A model generated the notes under the pieces. The model was given only the letters and a program-made list of their open reading frames with translations. It searched no databases and was not told the origin of the DNA. The translations under genes were made by a program, and so were the position numbers. A stretch of 64,000 nt of DNA from Gammaproteobacteria bacterium (GTDB lineage: Bacteria > Pseudomonadota > Gammaproteobacteria > Pseudomonadales > Azotimanducaceae_A), in the NCBI GenBank assembly GCA_012960755.1, contig DUAT01000153.1, forward strand, positions 90,866-154,865, read 5' to 3'. Positions 44,152-52,875 of the stretch are shown here, piece after piece; within the stretch, counting starts at the first letter, position 1, and the number at the start of each line of letters is the position of its first letter.

Positions 44152-45828
44152 TCAGGCCGGTTTGATCATATTGGCATAACCGGCAATAAACGGTGACAGA
44201 CTCACATCATCCACTTCAACGTTGATGATTGAAGGTCTTCCGGTGGCGGCCGCTCTTTTTATAGCAGGTAGAATTGCTTCCGGGTCGGTCACCTTCTCAC
44301 CGTATCCGCCCCACATTTCTGCCATCTTCTCGTAAGCGACCATATGGGGGAATTCCACGTTGCACTGGCCCTGGGCTTCGATCTCTTTGGGTCGAACATA
44401 TTTCTCCGCCATGCTGATCATACCCCAGGCAGAATTATTGGAAATAACGCATACCACGGGTATACCTAATCGTGCCATGGTCTCCATTTCCATTGGGTAG
44501 AAACCGAAACTTCCGTCTCCCGTATACCACAGGACCGGTTTTGCGTTTGCTGCCCAGGCACCGATCACCAGACCGGGCCCGGTACCTATGGTTCCGTTAG
44601 CACCAGACGCATGGATTTGACCGGGACGGGTTGCTGTTAATGTCGCCCCCATCCAGACTGAAGCTTCACCACCGTCATTGACAATCGTCCAGTCCTGGGC
44701 CTCCTGCTCCAGGAATCTGGCTGTTTCACCGGCACAACGAGCAGGGTGAGCCGGACTTTTCTTGTCGCTGAAGGGCGCAGGCAGTTTTGCGGTACCGCGC
44801 TGCTGCGGTGGTCCTGTCCAGGAGTCATCTGCTTTGGGATTACGTTTGGTCTGGATTGACTCAAGGATTTGATTAGTCACCGGACCCGCGCCGCCAACGA
44901 TAGCGACATCAGCGCGGAGGTTGAAGCCAATCTGTTTCATGTCAGTGTGAACTTGAATAACCTTTGCATCCTTCGCAATACCGGCACCAGAGCCGATTCT
45001 GAAATCAAATTTACAACCCAGCGCAAGCACAACATCAGCGGCACCCGTGGCGTTGAAGTTTAGTGCTGAATTTTCAGCTTCACTGCCGAATATACCGCGG
45101 CAGGAACTGCCAGCAATTCCCACAGGCATCTTCAAAAAGTCAGCCAGCTCCGAGATTGCTTTAGCATCGTCACCCAGCGCCCATCGCGCAGCATCATCAA
45201 TAAGCACGGCAGGGCGTTCCGCATTGGCGAGTAACGCCGCTGCTTCGTCGATTAGTTGTGGATCTCCCAGGGGAATAGACCTGGCCATGTAGTTCGAGGG
45301 GAAACTGACCTTGTCCTGGTCTACCTGCGCAAATACGAGATCCGTTGGAATTTCCAGGTAAACAGGACCAGGGGTTGAATCCATTGCCTGGCGAAATGCC
45401 ATGGAAACATATTCAGGTATGCGGCGTGTACTGGTTAACTTTTTCGCCCATTTGGAACAGGATTCCATCAGCGTCAAGGTGTCCATATCCTGTAAATCAC
45501 CGGCATCCCGTTTATTCATGGCAACTGCGCCACCGATCTGCAGTACTGGAATATTCAAGGATGCTGCCTCCATCATTCCCGCTGCCGTATTACCGACTCC
45601 AGGGCCAGCCGTTGTGATAACAGCAGCGACCTTGCCCGATGCCCGGGTATAGGCAATCGCAGCGTACATCGCAGAACATTCATGGCGCACGTCAATTATC
45701 TTGATTCCGACTTTTCTCATGCCATAGAAAATTGGCATGATATGCCCGCCGCATAAAACAAAAGCGTTTTCAACGCCTTCATTCGCCAGCGCCCTGCCAA
45801 CAAGTTCTCCACCGTCAATCATCGCCAT
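44152..45828 (-). CDS. thiamine diphosphate-dependent enzyme (acetolactate synthase-like)
   Basis: A 558-residue three-domain ThDP enzyme. The catalytic Glu is in DVRHECSAMYAA near residue 51, the central domain follows, and the ThDP-binding motif GDGSFGFYPMEMET ends in NNSAWGM near residue 455. The family includes acetolactate synthase, oxalyl-CoA decarboxylase, 2-hydroxyacyl-CoA lyase and benzaldehyde lyase; the absence of a regulatory subunit gene argues against biosynthetic acetolactate synthase. It is alone on its strand with 265 upstream bases to the GMC gene. Reaction not assigned. Confidence 0.88.
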   Translation of the reverse strand: MAMIDGGELVGRALANEGVENAFVLCGGHIMPIFYGMRKVGIKIIDVRHECSAMYAAIAYTRASGKVAAVITTAGPGVGNTAAGMMEAASLNIPVLQIGGAVAMNKRDAGDLQDMDTLTLMESCSKWAKKLTSTRRIPEYVSMAFRQAMDSTPGPVYLEIPTDLVFAQVDQDKVSFPSNYMARSIPLGDPQLIDEAAALLANAERPAVLIDDAARWALGDDAKAISELADFLKMPVGIAGSSCRGIFGSEAENSALNFNATGAADVVLALGCKFDFRIGSGAGIAKDAKVIQVHTDMKQIGFNLRADVAIVGGAGPVTNQILESIQTKRNPKADDSWTGPPQQRGTAKLPAPFSDKKSPAHPARCAGETARFLEQEAQDWTIVNDGGEASVWMGATLTATRPGQIHASGANGTIGTGPGLVIGAWAANAKPVLWYTGDGSFGFYPMEMETMARLGIPVVCVISNNSAWGMISMAEKYVRPKEIEAQGQCNVEFPHMVAYEKMAEMWGGYGEKVTDPEAILPAIKRAAATGRPSIINVEVDDVSLSPFIAGYANMIKPA

Positions 45829-46093
45829 GGTCTGCTCCTAAAGTTGATTGTTTCGTCGGTCGAAAAATTAGAGCATGGCTGCGCCCTTATCTTGCTGATA
45901 TGGATCAACAATTATTTGTTTAATCTCAGTTGGCTAGACATACCCCCTCCGCAGCAGAAAGCGCACACCCGGCCAGGTAATCCGAACGGACTATATCCGA
46001 GCAGTGCGTCCTTCGTTATTTCTACTTTTGTAGCGGCACAGTTAGTGAGCTTAAGCAATACTAATTTGAAATTGAGATATTGTCAGATCAAGG

Positions 46094-47785
46094 CTAACTC
46101 GATTGAAGTTGTACTTTTATTTTGTCAGCAACCCGGAAAGCATTTGCGTAAATAGTCCAGGTAGGTGTAACACTGCCGCCATTGGGCATGAAGCTTCCAT
46201 CGGTAACAAACACGTTTTCGGTACCGTGAACACGGCAATCCGGATCCAGTGCTGAAACTTTTGGGTCATTTCCAAACCGCAATCCCCCGGCAATCAGATT
46301 GGGCGTGGGTGAACTGGAGGCACTGCCATAATATTTCTGTGCCCCCATCTGCTTCATCACCTGCACACCTTTATCGACTATATATTCCGAGACCTTGAAG
46401 TCATGCGGGTGATAGCCGACCCTGACTTTCGCAACCGGTGAGCCCCATTTATCTTTTTCAATCCGGTGCAGTGAAACATGGCAATTGTCTGTTGGAAGCC
46501 AGTCACAGAATACCTCGAATTTAAAATCCCTTGATTGAATGAAGTGTGATTTCAATCGCTGCTTATAGGTACTTCCCCAGATTAGATCCCCTTGTGAATC
46601 CCACTTGAGTTCGTTCGCATCTGCGGTAGGAGTGGGCGGGTCAAACACGAAATCAATGGTGCCGCCCTTGACTCGCCGTCCAAACACACTGGTATCGTTG
46701 ATAAAATACCAGTCCTGAAGCGCCCTGTTAAAAAACGGGCCTCTGACTTTTAGACCGGCGGCTTGTTTCGGACTGAAGCGAGTTGAATCGAAAATACCGT
46801 GACCAGTTCCACCGGAGCAACAGTGCAGGTTTTTTCCTATCTGGTTGTAGCGATTCCCAATGCCCGTCGGATGTTTGTTACCCGTCGAGCTGAGTAACAG
46901 GCGACTGGATTCGATCGAGTAGCAGGCGATGCTGACGATACTGGCGTGTACTCTCTGGCTCTGGCCCTGGGCATCAAAATAGTCCACTGAAGAGGCATTG
47001 CCCTTGTTATCAGTGTTTATTCGGTAGGCTTTGGCACTGGTCACCAGGTCGCAGTTTCCGGTTGCCAGAGTTTGTGCCAACAGCGCAGCACGGGCGCTCC
47101 CCTTCGCACCTGAACTGCAACCATAGCTACCACAGTATCCGGAATACTCGCAGCTGTTTCGTCCCTTGTAAGGTCGCGAAAGGATTGCGCGTGCCATGGG
47201 AAGTGGATGGAAACCCAGCTCAGACGTGGCGTTGTCAAACCATTGAGATATTGGGTGCTCCAGGGTCGGAGGGAAGGGGTAGTCCGGTGTTGAGCGTGGT
47301 TCAAGATTAGGGTGGTTAACCACCTTACCGGAGATACCAATGAGTTTCTCCACTTTGGCGTAATAGGGTTCCATTGCTTCGTAATTGATAGGCCAGTCGA
47401 CAATGTTGGCGCCCTCAATCGGTCCGAATTCAGACAGCAGTCGAAAGTCCTCCGGCTTCAATCGATGAAAGTAACCACTCATGAAGTTGGTTGCACCACC
47501 CACCAGATTGCCGCCCCAGAACCGGCTGGTATTTTTTTCGCTCCAGCTATCGCTGGCAGGTTCAACAATTACATGGCGTTCATCCCTGATATGGGAGCGA
47601 AAACTGCCTCGACGCGACAGCATCTCGTCTTTTTTGAAATCGGATTCGTTATATAAGCGACCCTTTTCCAGCATGACCACCTTGTATCCAGCCAGTGCCA
47701 GTTCATAGGCGATGGGTCCGGCACCGGCTCCGCTGCCGATAACGCAGACATCGTATTCGATTGCTAATTCCGGTTTGTTCCTCAT
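46094..47785 (-). CDS. GMC family oxidoreductase (gluconate dehydrogenase large-subunit-like)
   Basis: A 563-residue FAD enzyme of the glucose-methanol-choline family. The ADP-binding CVIGSGAGAGPIAYELA is near residue 15, the flavin-contact segment RFWGGNLVGGATNFMSGYFHR near 85, and the C-terminal NVFVTDGSFMPNGGSVTPTWT closes the active site. It has no signal peptide and is preceded 74 bases earlier in the transcript by a Tat-exported subunit-3 protein, so it is probably co-exported as a complex, as for membrane-bound gluconate or fructose dehydrogenases. The usual cytochrome c subunit gene is absent. Substrate is probably an alcohol or sugar acid. Confidence 0.9.
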   Translation of the reverse strand: MRNKPELAIEYDVCVIGSGAGAGPIAYELALAGYKVVMLEKGRLYNESDFKKDEMLSRRGSFRSHIRDERHVIVEPASDSWSEKNTSRFWGGNLVGGATNFMSGYFHRLKPEDFRLLSEFGPIEGANIVDWPINYEAMEPYYAKVEKLIGISGKVVNHPNLEPRSTPDYPFPPTLEHPISQWFDNATSELGFHPLPMARAILSRPYKGRNSCEYSGYCGSYGCSSGAKGSARAALLAQTLATGNCDLVTSAKAYRINTDNKGNASSVDYFDAQGQSQRVHASIVSIACYSIESSRLLLSSTGNKHPTGIGNRYNQIGKNLHCCSGGTGHGIFDSTRFSPKQAAGLKVRGPFFNRALQDWYFINDTSVFGRRVKGGTIDFVFDPPTPTADANELKWDSQGDLIWGSTYKQRLKSHFIQSRDFKFEVFCDWLPTDNCHVSLHRIEKDKWGSPVAKVRVGYHPHDFKVSEYIVDKGVQVMKQMGAQKYYGSASSSPTPNLIAGGLRFGNDPKVSALDPDCRVHGTENVFVTDGSFMPNGGSVTPTWTIYANAFRVADKIKVQLQSS

Positions 47786-47809
47786 TTCTGTCCTGTATGT
47801 GTCAGAACA

Positions 47810-47870
47810 GCTCAGGGCTGTTATTTAGGAGCCGCTCAGGGCTGTTATCTAGGAGCCGCTCAGGGCTGTT
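47810..47870 (-). repeat. 24-base tandem repeat across the subunit-3 stop codon
   Basis: GCTCAGGGCTGTTATTTAGGAGCC at 47810-47833 (shown for the plus strand in two parts: GCTCAGGGCTGT and TATTTAGGAGCC, joined by T) is repeated at 47834-47857 with one change, and a partial copy GCTCAGGGCTGTT lies at 47858-47870. Each copy carries TCA, the TGA stop on the minus strand, in the same frame. The array fills most of the gap between the two dehydrogenase subunit genes. Confidence 0.9.
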
Positions 47871-48474
47871 CAAAATCCATAAACCTTTTACCCGGTATCG
47901 GTCGGGGGAAACCCGGCTGATGTCCAAGCCAGGTCCAGCCGATGGAATTTGGGTTACCGCCGTAGACCGGGTCTAACATCAGTGACTCCGTCAGGTAATA
48001 CAACAGTAACGAGAGCCAGTTTTCTCCCGTTCTCGACTTTGATATCTGTTGCATGACTTCGCCTTGTTGATCAGTCGTTAAACTGGGAAATTCTTTACCC
48101 TGGTCTTGCACTGACAGGTCGGTCAGCCAGCCTACGCCTTTACTGATAAATTCGGGGTCACCATCCTCTATATTGTCGGGGTCTTGCATTGCCCACTGCA
48201 GGTAGGTCAGGGCGTTTAGATCCCGCGCACATGGACCATCGCCGTCATCGGGAAACAATTGCATCTGCACGGCATCGAGCACTCTTTGTTCGGTCTCGCT
48301 GAACGTTAGATCGAGGGGGTCAGATGGGTTGTGTTTGTTGCCTGGGCCTGGGGTTTGCGCGAACAACTGTTTGGCTGGTAAAGACGCCAGCAGTAACAGT
48401 GCCCTGCTGGTTTTTAAAAATTCACGCCGGTTCAGTCCGCTGGCCAGGGGGCCTTTGTATTTTCCAGGCTTCAT
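47860..48474 (-). CDS. gluconate 2-dehydrogenase subunit 3 family protein
   Basis: A 204-residue exported protein. The N-terminus has a twin-arginine signal, NRREFLKTSRALLLLASLPA, and the mature part carries FSETEQRVLDAVQMQLFPDD, the family's opening, where the residues LFPDD are typical. Such subunits escort the GMC large subunit through the Tat system. It lies directly upstream of that gene in transcription order and begins one base before the stop-side neighbour, the M20 peptidase gene, ends (48475). The stop codon is inside a 24-base tandem repeat. Confidence 0.88.
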   Translation of the reverse strand: MKPGKYKGPLASGLNRREFLKTSRALLLLASLPAKQLFAQTPGPGNKHNPSDPLDLTFSETEQRVLDAVQMQLFPDDGDGPCARDLNALTYLQWAMQDPDNIEDGDPEFISKGVGWLTDLSVQDQGKEFPSLTTDQQGEVMQQISKSRTGENWLSLLLYYLTESLMLDPVYGGNPNSIGWTWLGHQPGFPRPIPGKRFMDFEQP

Positions 48475-49887
48475 CTACCCATGATCCTGACCCCAATCAA
48501 AAACAACTCTGGCCATGCAGGCAGTGAGTTTTTTTGCAGTCGGTATATGTAGAAACTCATTGGGACCATGCGCGTTTGAATGCGGACCCAACAGTCCCGT
48601 GACAACAAACTGTGCTTCAGGAAGTTTAACAGCCAGAAACTCCATAAAAGGAATACTACCGCCGCATCCCATTGAGATTGCCGGTGCCCCAAAAAAGGCA
48701 GTTGAAGCTGCTTGTAACGACGCCTCCAGACTTTCGAAGGTTTCCGGCGCATGCCAACCTGGATTGGGTGTGTCCAGATCGAAAGTAACCGTTGTCCCGT
48801 AAGGTGCGTCCCGGGTCAACAGTTCTGTTAATTCACCCGCAACCTTGTTTGCATCCGTTGTTGGTGGTATGCGCAAGGCAAACTTTGCCGCGGTGTAGGG
48901 TCTCAGAACATTCCCTGCGTCCTTAATATCCGGGACTCCGTCCATGCCGGTTATTTCCAAAGAAGCAAGCCAGGTGTTGTTGAGCACAAGTTCTGTTGCA
49001 TCGCGAGATACTGGTCCGCTTTTCCCGGCATAGGTGTACATGGTCTTGAACTCGTCTTCCAGCACTTTTCCCGCAACTATGGCTTGTTGCCTGCGGGAAT
49101 CTGGAATCTGCTCGTTCAGGAAAGAAGGCAGTATGGCGCCTGACTGCTCGTTTTCAACCCGGGACAGGAGCTGCCTGAGTAATCTGAAACTGGATCCGAC
49201 GACACCGCCCGCCGCACCTGAGTGCGCACCTTGCTCAAGTACCTGTACTCTCAACTCACCGAGCAGCATGCCCCGCAGAGAGGTGGTTATCCAGAGTTGG
49301 TCATAGTTACCGCAGGTGGAGTCGAGCGCGATAACGAGCCCGGGCGTACCCATTCTTTCTGACAGTGACTCCATATAATAAGGCAGATCCGGGCTGCCAC
49401 TTTCTTCGGATGCTTCGATAAGTATTACCAGCCTGGGTGCAGGGAGGTTCTGGGACTGGAGTGCCTTGATCACCGCGATGGCGGAATAAATGGCATAACC
49501 ATCATCAGCGCCTCCACGGCCATAAAGTTTGTCTTCTCTTCTGACTGGCTTCCAGGGTTCAAGACCGTCAAGCCAGCCGTTAAATTCCGGCTGTTTGTCC
49601 AGATGACCATAAATCAGGATGGTTTCGTCGATTTCTCCGGGATAATCTAACAATAACGTGGGTGTTCGGCCCTTCAGTTTGTGGAGTTCCATGGTCAACC
49701 CATCGACCTGTTGTGATTCAATCCAGGCCATCACATGATCCATGGCTTTGGCCATGTGGCCATTATGTTCCCAGTCAGCATCAAACATGGGCGACTTGTT
49801 CGGAATCTTAATATATTCGCCCAGGCTTTCAATGATGTCTTGTTCCCAGAAATTATTGACAAATTCCTGCAGCGCGGCATTCTTCAC
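48475..49887 (-). CDS. M20 family dipeptidase/deacylase
   Basis: A 470-residue zinc hydrolase of the M20 family (carnosinase/ArgE-like branch). Metal and catalytic motifs are present: IYGHLDKQPEF (His and Asp), GRGGADDGYAIYSA (bridging Asp), EASEESGSPDL (catalytic Glu pair) and the C-terminal GPHSNAHGPNEFLHIP (His ligand). A dimerisation domain with QGAHSGAAGG lies in the middle. It overlaps the fxsA stop by one base and ends just before the subunit-3 gene, so fxsA, this gene and the GMC pair could be one transcript. It probably hydrolyses a dipeptide or N-acyl amino acid. Confidence 0.92.
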   Translation of the reverse strand: MKNAALQEFVNNFWEQDIIESLGEYIKIPNKSPMFDADWEHNGHMAKAMDHVMAWIESQQVDGLTMELHKLKGRTPTLLLDYPGEIDETILIYGHLDKQPEFNGWLDGLEPWKPVRREDKLYGRGGADDGYAIYSAIAVIKALQSQNLPAPRLVILIEASEESGSPDLPYYMESLSERMGTPGLVIALDSTCGNYDQLWITTSLRGMLLGELRVQVLEQGAHSGAAGGVVGSSFRLLRQLLSRVENEQSGAILPSFLNEQIPDSRRQQAIVAGKVLEDEFKTMYTYAGKSGPVSRDATELVLNNTWLASLEITGMDGVPDIKDAGNVLRPYTAAKFALRIPPTTDANKVAGELTELLTRDAPYGTTVTFDLDTPNPGWHAPETFESLEASLQAASTAFFGAPAISMGCGGSIPFMEFLAVKLPEAQFVVTGLLGPHSNAHGPNEFLHIPTAKKLTACMARVVFDWGQDHG

Positions 49888-50426
49888 TAAGTAATTCTCT
49901 TGCTGTCGTCGTTATCGTGGCTATCATTCAAATTTGATTCTGATCCGGGATCACGAGTCTGGTCTTCGAACTCACCTTCAATTGTCGTTCCTTGTTCGTG
50001 CCACTGGGACTGTGAAAACGAGCCAGAAAAATTGCCTTGGCTGAATTGACCGTTGCTGGAGATGTTTAAGTACTTCATCAATCCTTTGTTGATCAGCCAC
50101 TGGGCGATAGGCTTACGGAGAAAGGGCAGTAGGCAGACAAAACCAATGGCATCGGTGACAAATCCGGGAGTGAGTAACAATGCACCACCGATCAGGAGCA
50201 TGATGCCCTCCAGCAATTCTCGCCCGGGAATCTCACCCCGGCCTAATTTTTCCTGAACCTGATTAAGCGTTGCCATACCCTCAAGACGAAGTAACCATAT
50301 CCCCAGGGTCGCTGTCAGCACCACGAGTGCCACGGTCGGAATTGCTCCAATGATGCCGCCCACCTGGATCAGGACAACCATTTCCAGAATAGGGATACTG
50401 ATAAAAAGAAATAGCAAGAAGCGCAT
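49887..50426 (-). CDS. fxsA: FxsA family membrane protein
   Basis: A 179-residue inner-membrane protein of the FxsA family, which in E. coli relieves exclusion of phage T7 by the F plasmid; its normal role is not known. The start MRFLLFLFISIPILEMVVLI is a first membrane helix, and GIMLLIGGALLLTPGFVTDAIG and FLLPFLRKP-like segments follow, with the conserved LLTPGFVTD. The C-terminal 60 residues are polar and acidic. ATG at 50426 is preferred; a longer form from 50471 adds 15 unconserved residues. Confidence 0.88.
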   Translation of the reverse strand: MRFLLFLFISIPILEMVVLIQVGGIIGAIPTVALVVLTATLGIWLLRLEGMATLNQVQEKLGRGEIPGRELLEGIMLLIGGALLLTPGFVTDAIGFVCLLPFLRKPIAQWLINKGLMKYLNISSNGQFSQGNFSGSFSQSQWHEQGTTIEGEFEDQTRDPGSESNLNDSHDNDDSKRIT

Positions 50427-50579
50427 GATAAGTATCGCAGGTGAGTTTGGAGTATTGTATCTAACCGCCAATCATTGTTCTAACACGTTCTTGTGGGCGA
50501 AACACTGCCACAGGACAAGTACCGTGTAACGATAGTGTGATAGATTAGATGACCGGATTATCTAAAGGATCCATGGTTT

Positions 50580-51209
50580 TTGTTCATACCTAGCACAACA
50601 GGGCAACTGGAAGCGGAGTTTGACAGTTTTGATACAGATTCCAGCCTTGGGTCCAGCCCGGATATTGCGATTTTGTGTCATCCCCATCCCCAATACGGCG
50701 GCAGTATGCACGACAATGTCGTTTCCATGCTGGCCACAGGGTTCCAGTCAAAAGGCGCCAGTACACTGAGATTCAATTTCAGGGGAGTGGGCGCAAGCGA
50801 AGGGGAGTACGGAGGCGGAAATGGCGAGGCAGAGGACGTACAGGCGGTAATTGATTGGTGTAAAGCAACCCATCCCAATGCAGGCTACTATCTCTGTGGA
50901 TATTCTTTTGGGGCAATGATGGCATTGACCGTACTGCATGATTCCAGCACGGATTCAAAACTTCTCGGTTCCATTCTGGTTGCGCCGCCTGTTCAGATGC
51001 TGTCACCGGCTCGCCAGGGTACGAGTCCGGATATCCAGTGCCCGTTGCTGGTCATTCTCGGGAGCGAGGATACGATCGCTACGCAAAGTCCTGTGATAGA
51101 AATGTTCGGTTCTGAAAAGGTGGAAATGCTGGAAGAGGCGGATCACTTTTTCAATGGCCAGCTCGATAACATTGTTAACCTCACCAGGGGATTTGTGGAT
51201 GGAACTTAA
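50580..51209 (+). CDS. alpha/beta hydrolase (COG2945-type)
   Basis: A 209-residue small alpha/beta hydrolase. It has CHPHPQYGGSMHDNVV near residue 36, typical of this group, FRGVGASEGEYGGG near 66, the nucleophile elbow GYSFGAM near 102, and the His in EEADHFF near 192. The start is a TTG at 50580; an ATG at 50573 nearer the AAAGGA ribosome-binding site is out of frame. Its 3' end overlaps the enoyl-CoA hydratase start by 11 bases, so the two are coupled. Substrate unknown. Confidence 0.87.
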   Translation: MFIPSTTGQLEAEFDSFDTDSSLGSSPDIAILCHPHPQYGGSMHDNVVSMLATGFQSKGASTLRFNFRGVGASEGEYGGGNGEAEDVQAVIDWCKATHPNAGYYLCGYSFGAMMALTVLHDSSTDSKLLGSILVAPPVQMLSPARQGTSPDIQCPLLVILGSEDTIATQSPVIEMFGSEKVEMLEEADHFFNGQLDNIVNLTRGFVDGT

Positions 51210-52020
51210 AACAGTTCTTGTTGATATCGAAGATCAGATTGCATTGATCACACTAAACAGACCCCATCGAATGAATGCCTGGACCGGCCGGATGCATACG
51301 GAATATCGCTGGGTATTGGATCAATTGGAGAATGACGATAGTGTCCGGGTGATCATCGTCACCGGCTCCGGTCGTGCGTTCTGTGTCGGTGCAGATTCGA
51401 AAGCGCTGGAGGGTCACGTGGAAAGAGGCGGTTATGATGCCGGTACCCCCGACAAGCTCGCTGAACCTGGATACGGCGTCAGGCCAGAGTTTGATGCTTC
51501 TTTTGCCTATCATTTTGGCTTGTCGAAACCCGTTATTGCGGCCATTAATGGCCCGGCGGCCGGGGTAGGACTGGTTCTGGCCTGTTTTGCAGATATCAGA
51601 TTTGCGGTTCCGGGGGTGAAACTCACGACGGCCCACGGCAAGCTCAATCTCCCCGCGGAGTACGGCTTGTCCTGGTTGCTGCCAAGAATTATTGGTCTGG
51701 CACGAGCAAATGACCTGTTATTCACAAGCCGTATATTCATGACAGAAGAAGCCGAGCAGCTTGGCCTGGTGAATCGCATTGTGGAAAATAAAGATCTATT
51801 GCCCGAGGTGATGGCGTACGCAAAGCAGATGAAAGATACAGTATCACCTGCTTCGCTGACGGTATCCAAACGACAGGTTTATACGGACCTGCACCGTGAT
51901 GTTGCTCAATCGGTTCAGGAAAGTGAGATTCTGCTCAACGAAATGATGCAGCAGAAAGATTATGTCGAGGGCGTTAATGCATTTTTAGAGAAACGCACAC
52001 CCAGGTGGCTAGGAGAGTAG
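51199..52020 (+). CDS. enoyl-CoA hydratase/isomerase family protein
   Basis: A 273-residue crotonase-fold protein. VLVDIEDQIALITLNRPHRMNAW is the first strand pair, the oxyanion hole is built from GSGRAFCVGAD and INGPAAGVGLVLACFAD, and LPAEYGLSWLLPRIIG carries the position (Glu in AEYG) used as catalytic acid in hydratases. The ATG at 51199 lies inside the preceding hydrolase gene. It is followed three bases later by the MoxR-type ATPase, so the hydrolase, this gene, cbbQ-like and cbbO-like genes form one unit. Confidence 0.92.
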   Translation: MELKTVLVDIEDQIALITLNRPHRMNAWTGRMHTEYRWVLDQLENDDSVRVIIVTGSGRAFCVGADSKALEGHVERGGYDAGTPDKLAEPGYGVRPEFDASFAYHFGLSKPVIAAINGPAAGVGLVLACFADIRFAVPGVKLTTAHGKLNLPAEYGLSWLLPRIIGLARANDLLFTSRIFMTEEAEQLGLVNRIVENKDLLPEVMAYAKQMKDTVSPASLTVSKRQVYTDLHRDVAQSVQESEILLNEMMQQKDYVEGVNAFLEKRTPRWLGE

Positions 52021-52023
52021 TCG

Positions 52024-52875
52024 TTGAATACTTTGAATATTGAAACTGACAGTTCAACTGAGGTGCCATATTATTTGCCTCTTGAAGATGAGGTGGAAAT
52101 TTTTCTCTCGGCCTACGAGCAGAAGCTGCCTGTGTTACTGAAAGGCCCGACAGGTTGCGGTAAAACTCGTTTTATTGAGTATATGGCCCATCGGTTGTTT
52201 CGCGGTGACCGCAGCGATGCGGAACGTCGGTCTGTCGATGAGCCCCTGCAAACTGTGGCGTGCCATGAGGATCTGAGCGCTACGGATCTGGTAGGCAGGT
52301 TCCTGCTTCAGGGAGATGAGACCGTCTGGCAAGATGGACCACTATCCCGTTCCGTGAAAGACGGCACTATTTGCTATCTGGATGAAATCGTTGAGGCTCG
52401 CAAGGACTCCACAGTGTTGATTCACAGCCTGACAGACCATCGTCGAATTTTACCGGTAGAGAAACAAGGATTGATCCTGGATGCACATCCCAACTTTCTG
52501 CTGGTGATTTCCTATAACCCTGGTTACCAGAATGTGCTCAAAGATCTGAAACCAAGTACCCGGCAACGATTTATAGCCATCGATTTCGATTACCCCGGTG
52601 AAGCTGATGAAGCCAGTATCATCGCCCACGAAAGCGGCGTCGATGACGAAAAGGCTCTGGATCTTGCTCGGCTGGGCTCCCGGGTTCGGAATCTGAAACA
52701 CCACGGCTTTGATGAGGGCGTGAGTACCCGGTTACTAGTGTACGCCGGTCAGTTGATGATAAAGGGTATAGCGCCACTTCGCGCCAGCGAAGTGGCAATT
52801 TGCAAAGCCGTGACCGATGACGAAGATGTCCAGGGCGCGATAGCGGAACTGGTTAAAACAATTTTTCCGGCGTGA
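52024..52875 (+). CDS. CbbQ/NirQ/NorQ-type MoxR AAA ATPase
   Basis: A 283-residue AAA+ ATPase of the CbbQ/NorQ group, which remodels a target enzyme together with a VWA-domain partner. Walker A is GPTGCGKT at residues 41-48, Walker [13 protein letters not shown] near 120, and the region [12 protein letters not shown] near 163 is the sensor 1 area. A TTG start is used. It overlaps the VWA gene by four bases (GTGA), the usual coupling for this pair. Known targets are RuBisCO (CbbQ), nitric oxide reductase (NorQ) or nitrite reductase, none of which is in the window. Confidence 0.92.
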   Translation: MNTLNIETDSSTEVPYYLPLEDEVEIFLSAYEQKLPVLLKGPTGCGKTRFIEYMAHRLFRGDRSDAERRSVDEPLQTVACHEDLSATDLVGRFLLQGDETVWQDGPLSRSVKDGTICYLDEIVEARKDSTVLIHSLTDHRRILPVEKQGLILDAHPNFLLVISYNPGYQNVLKDLKPSTRQRFIAIDFDYPGEADEASIIAHESGVDDEKALDLARLGSRVRNLKHHGFDEGVSTRLLVYAGQLMIKGIAPLRASEVAICKAVTDDEDVQGAIAELVKTIFPA

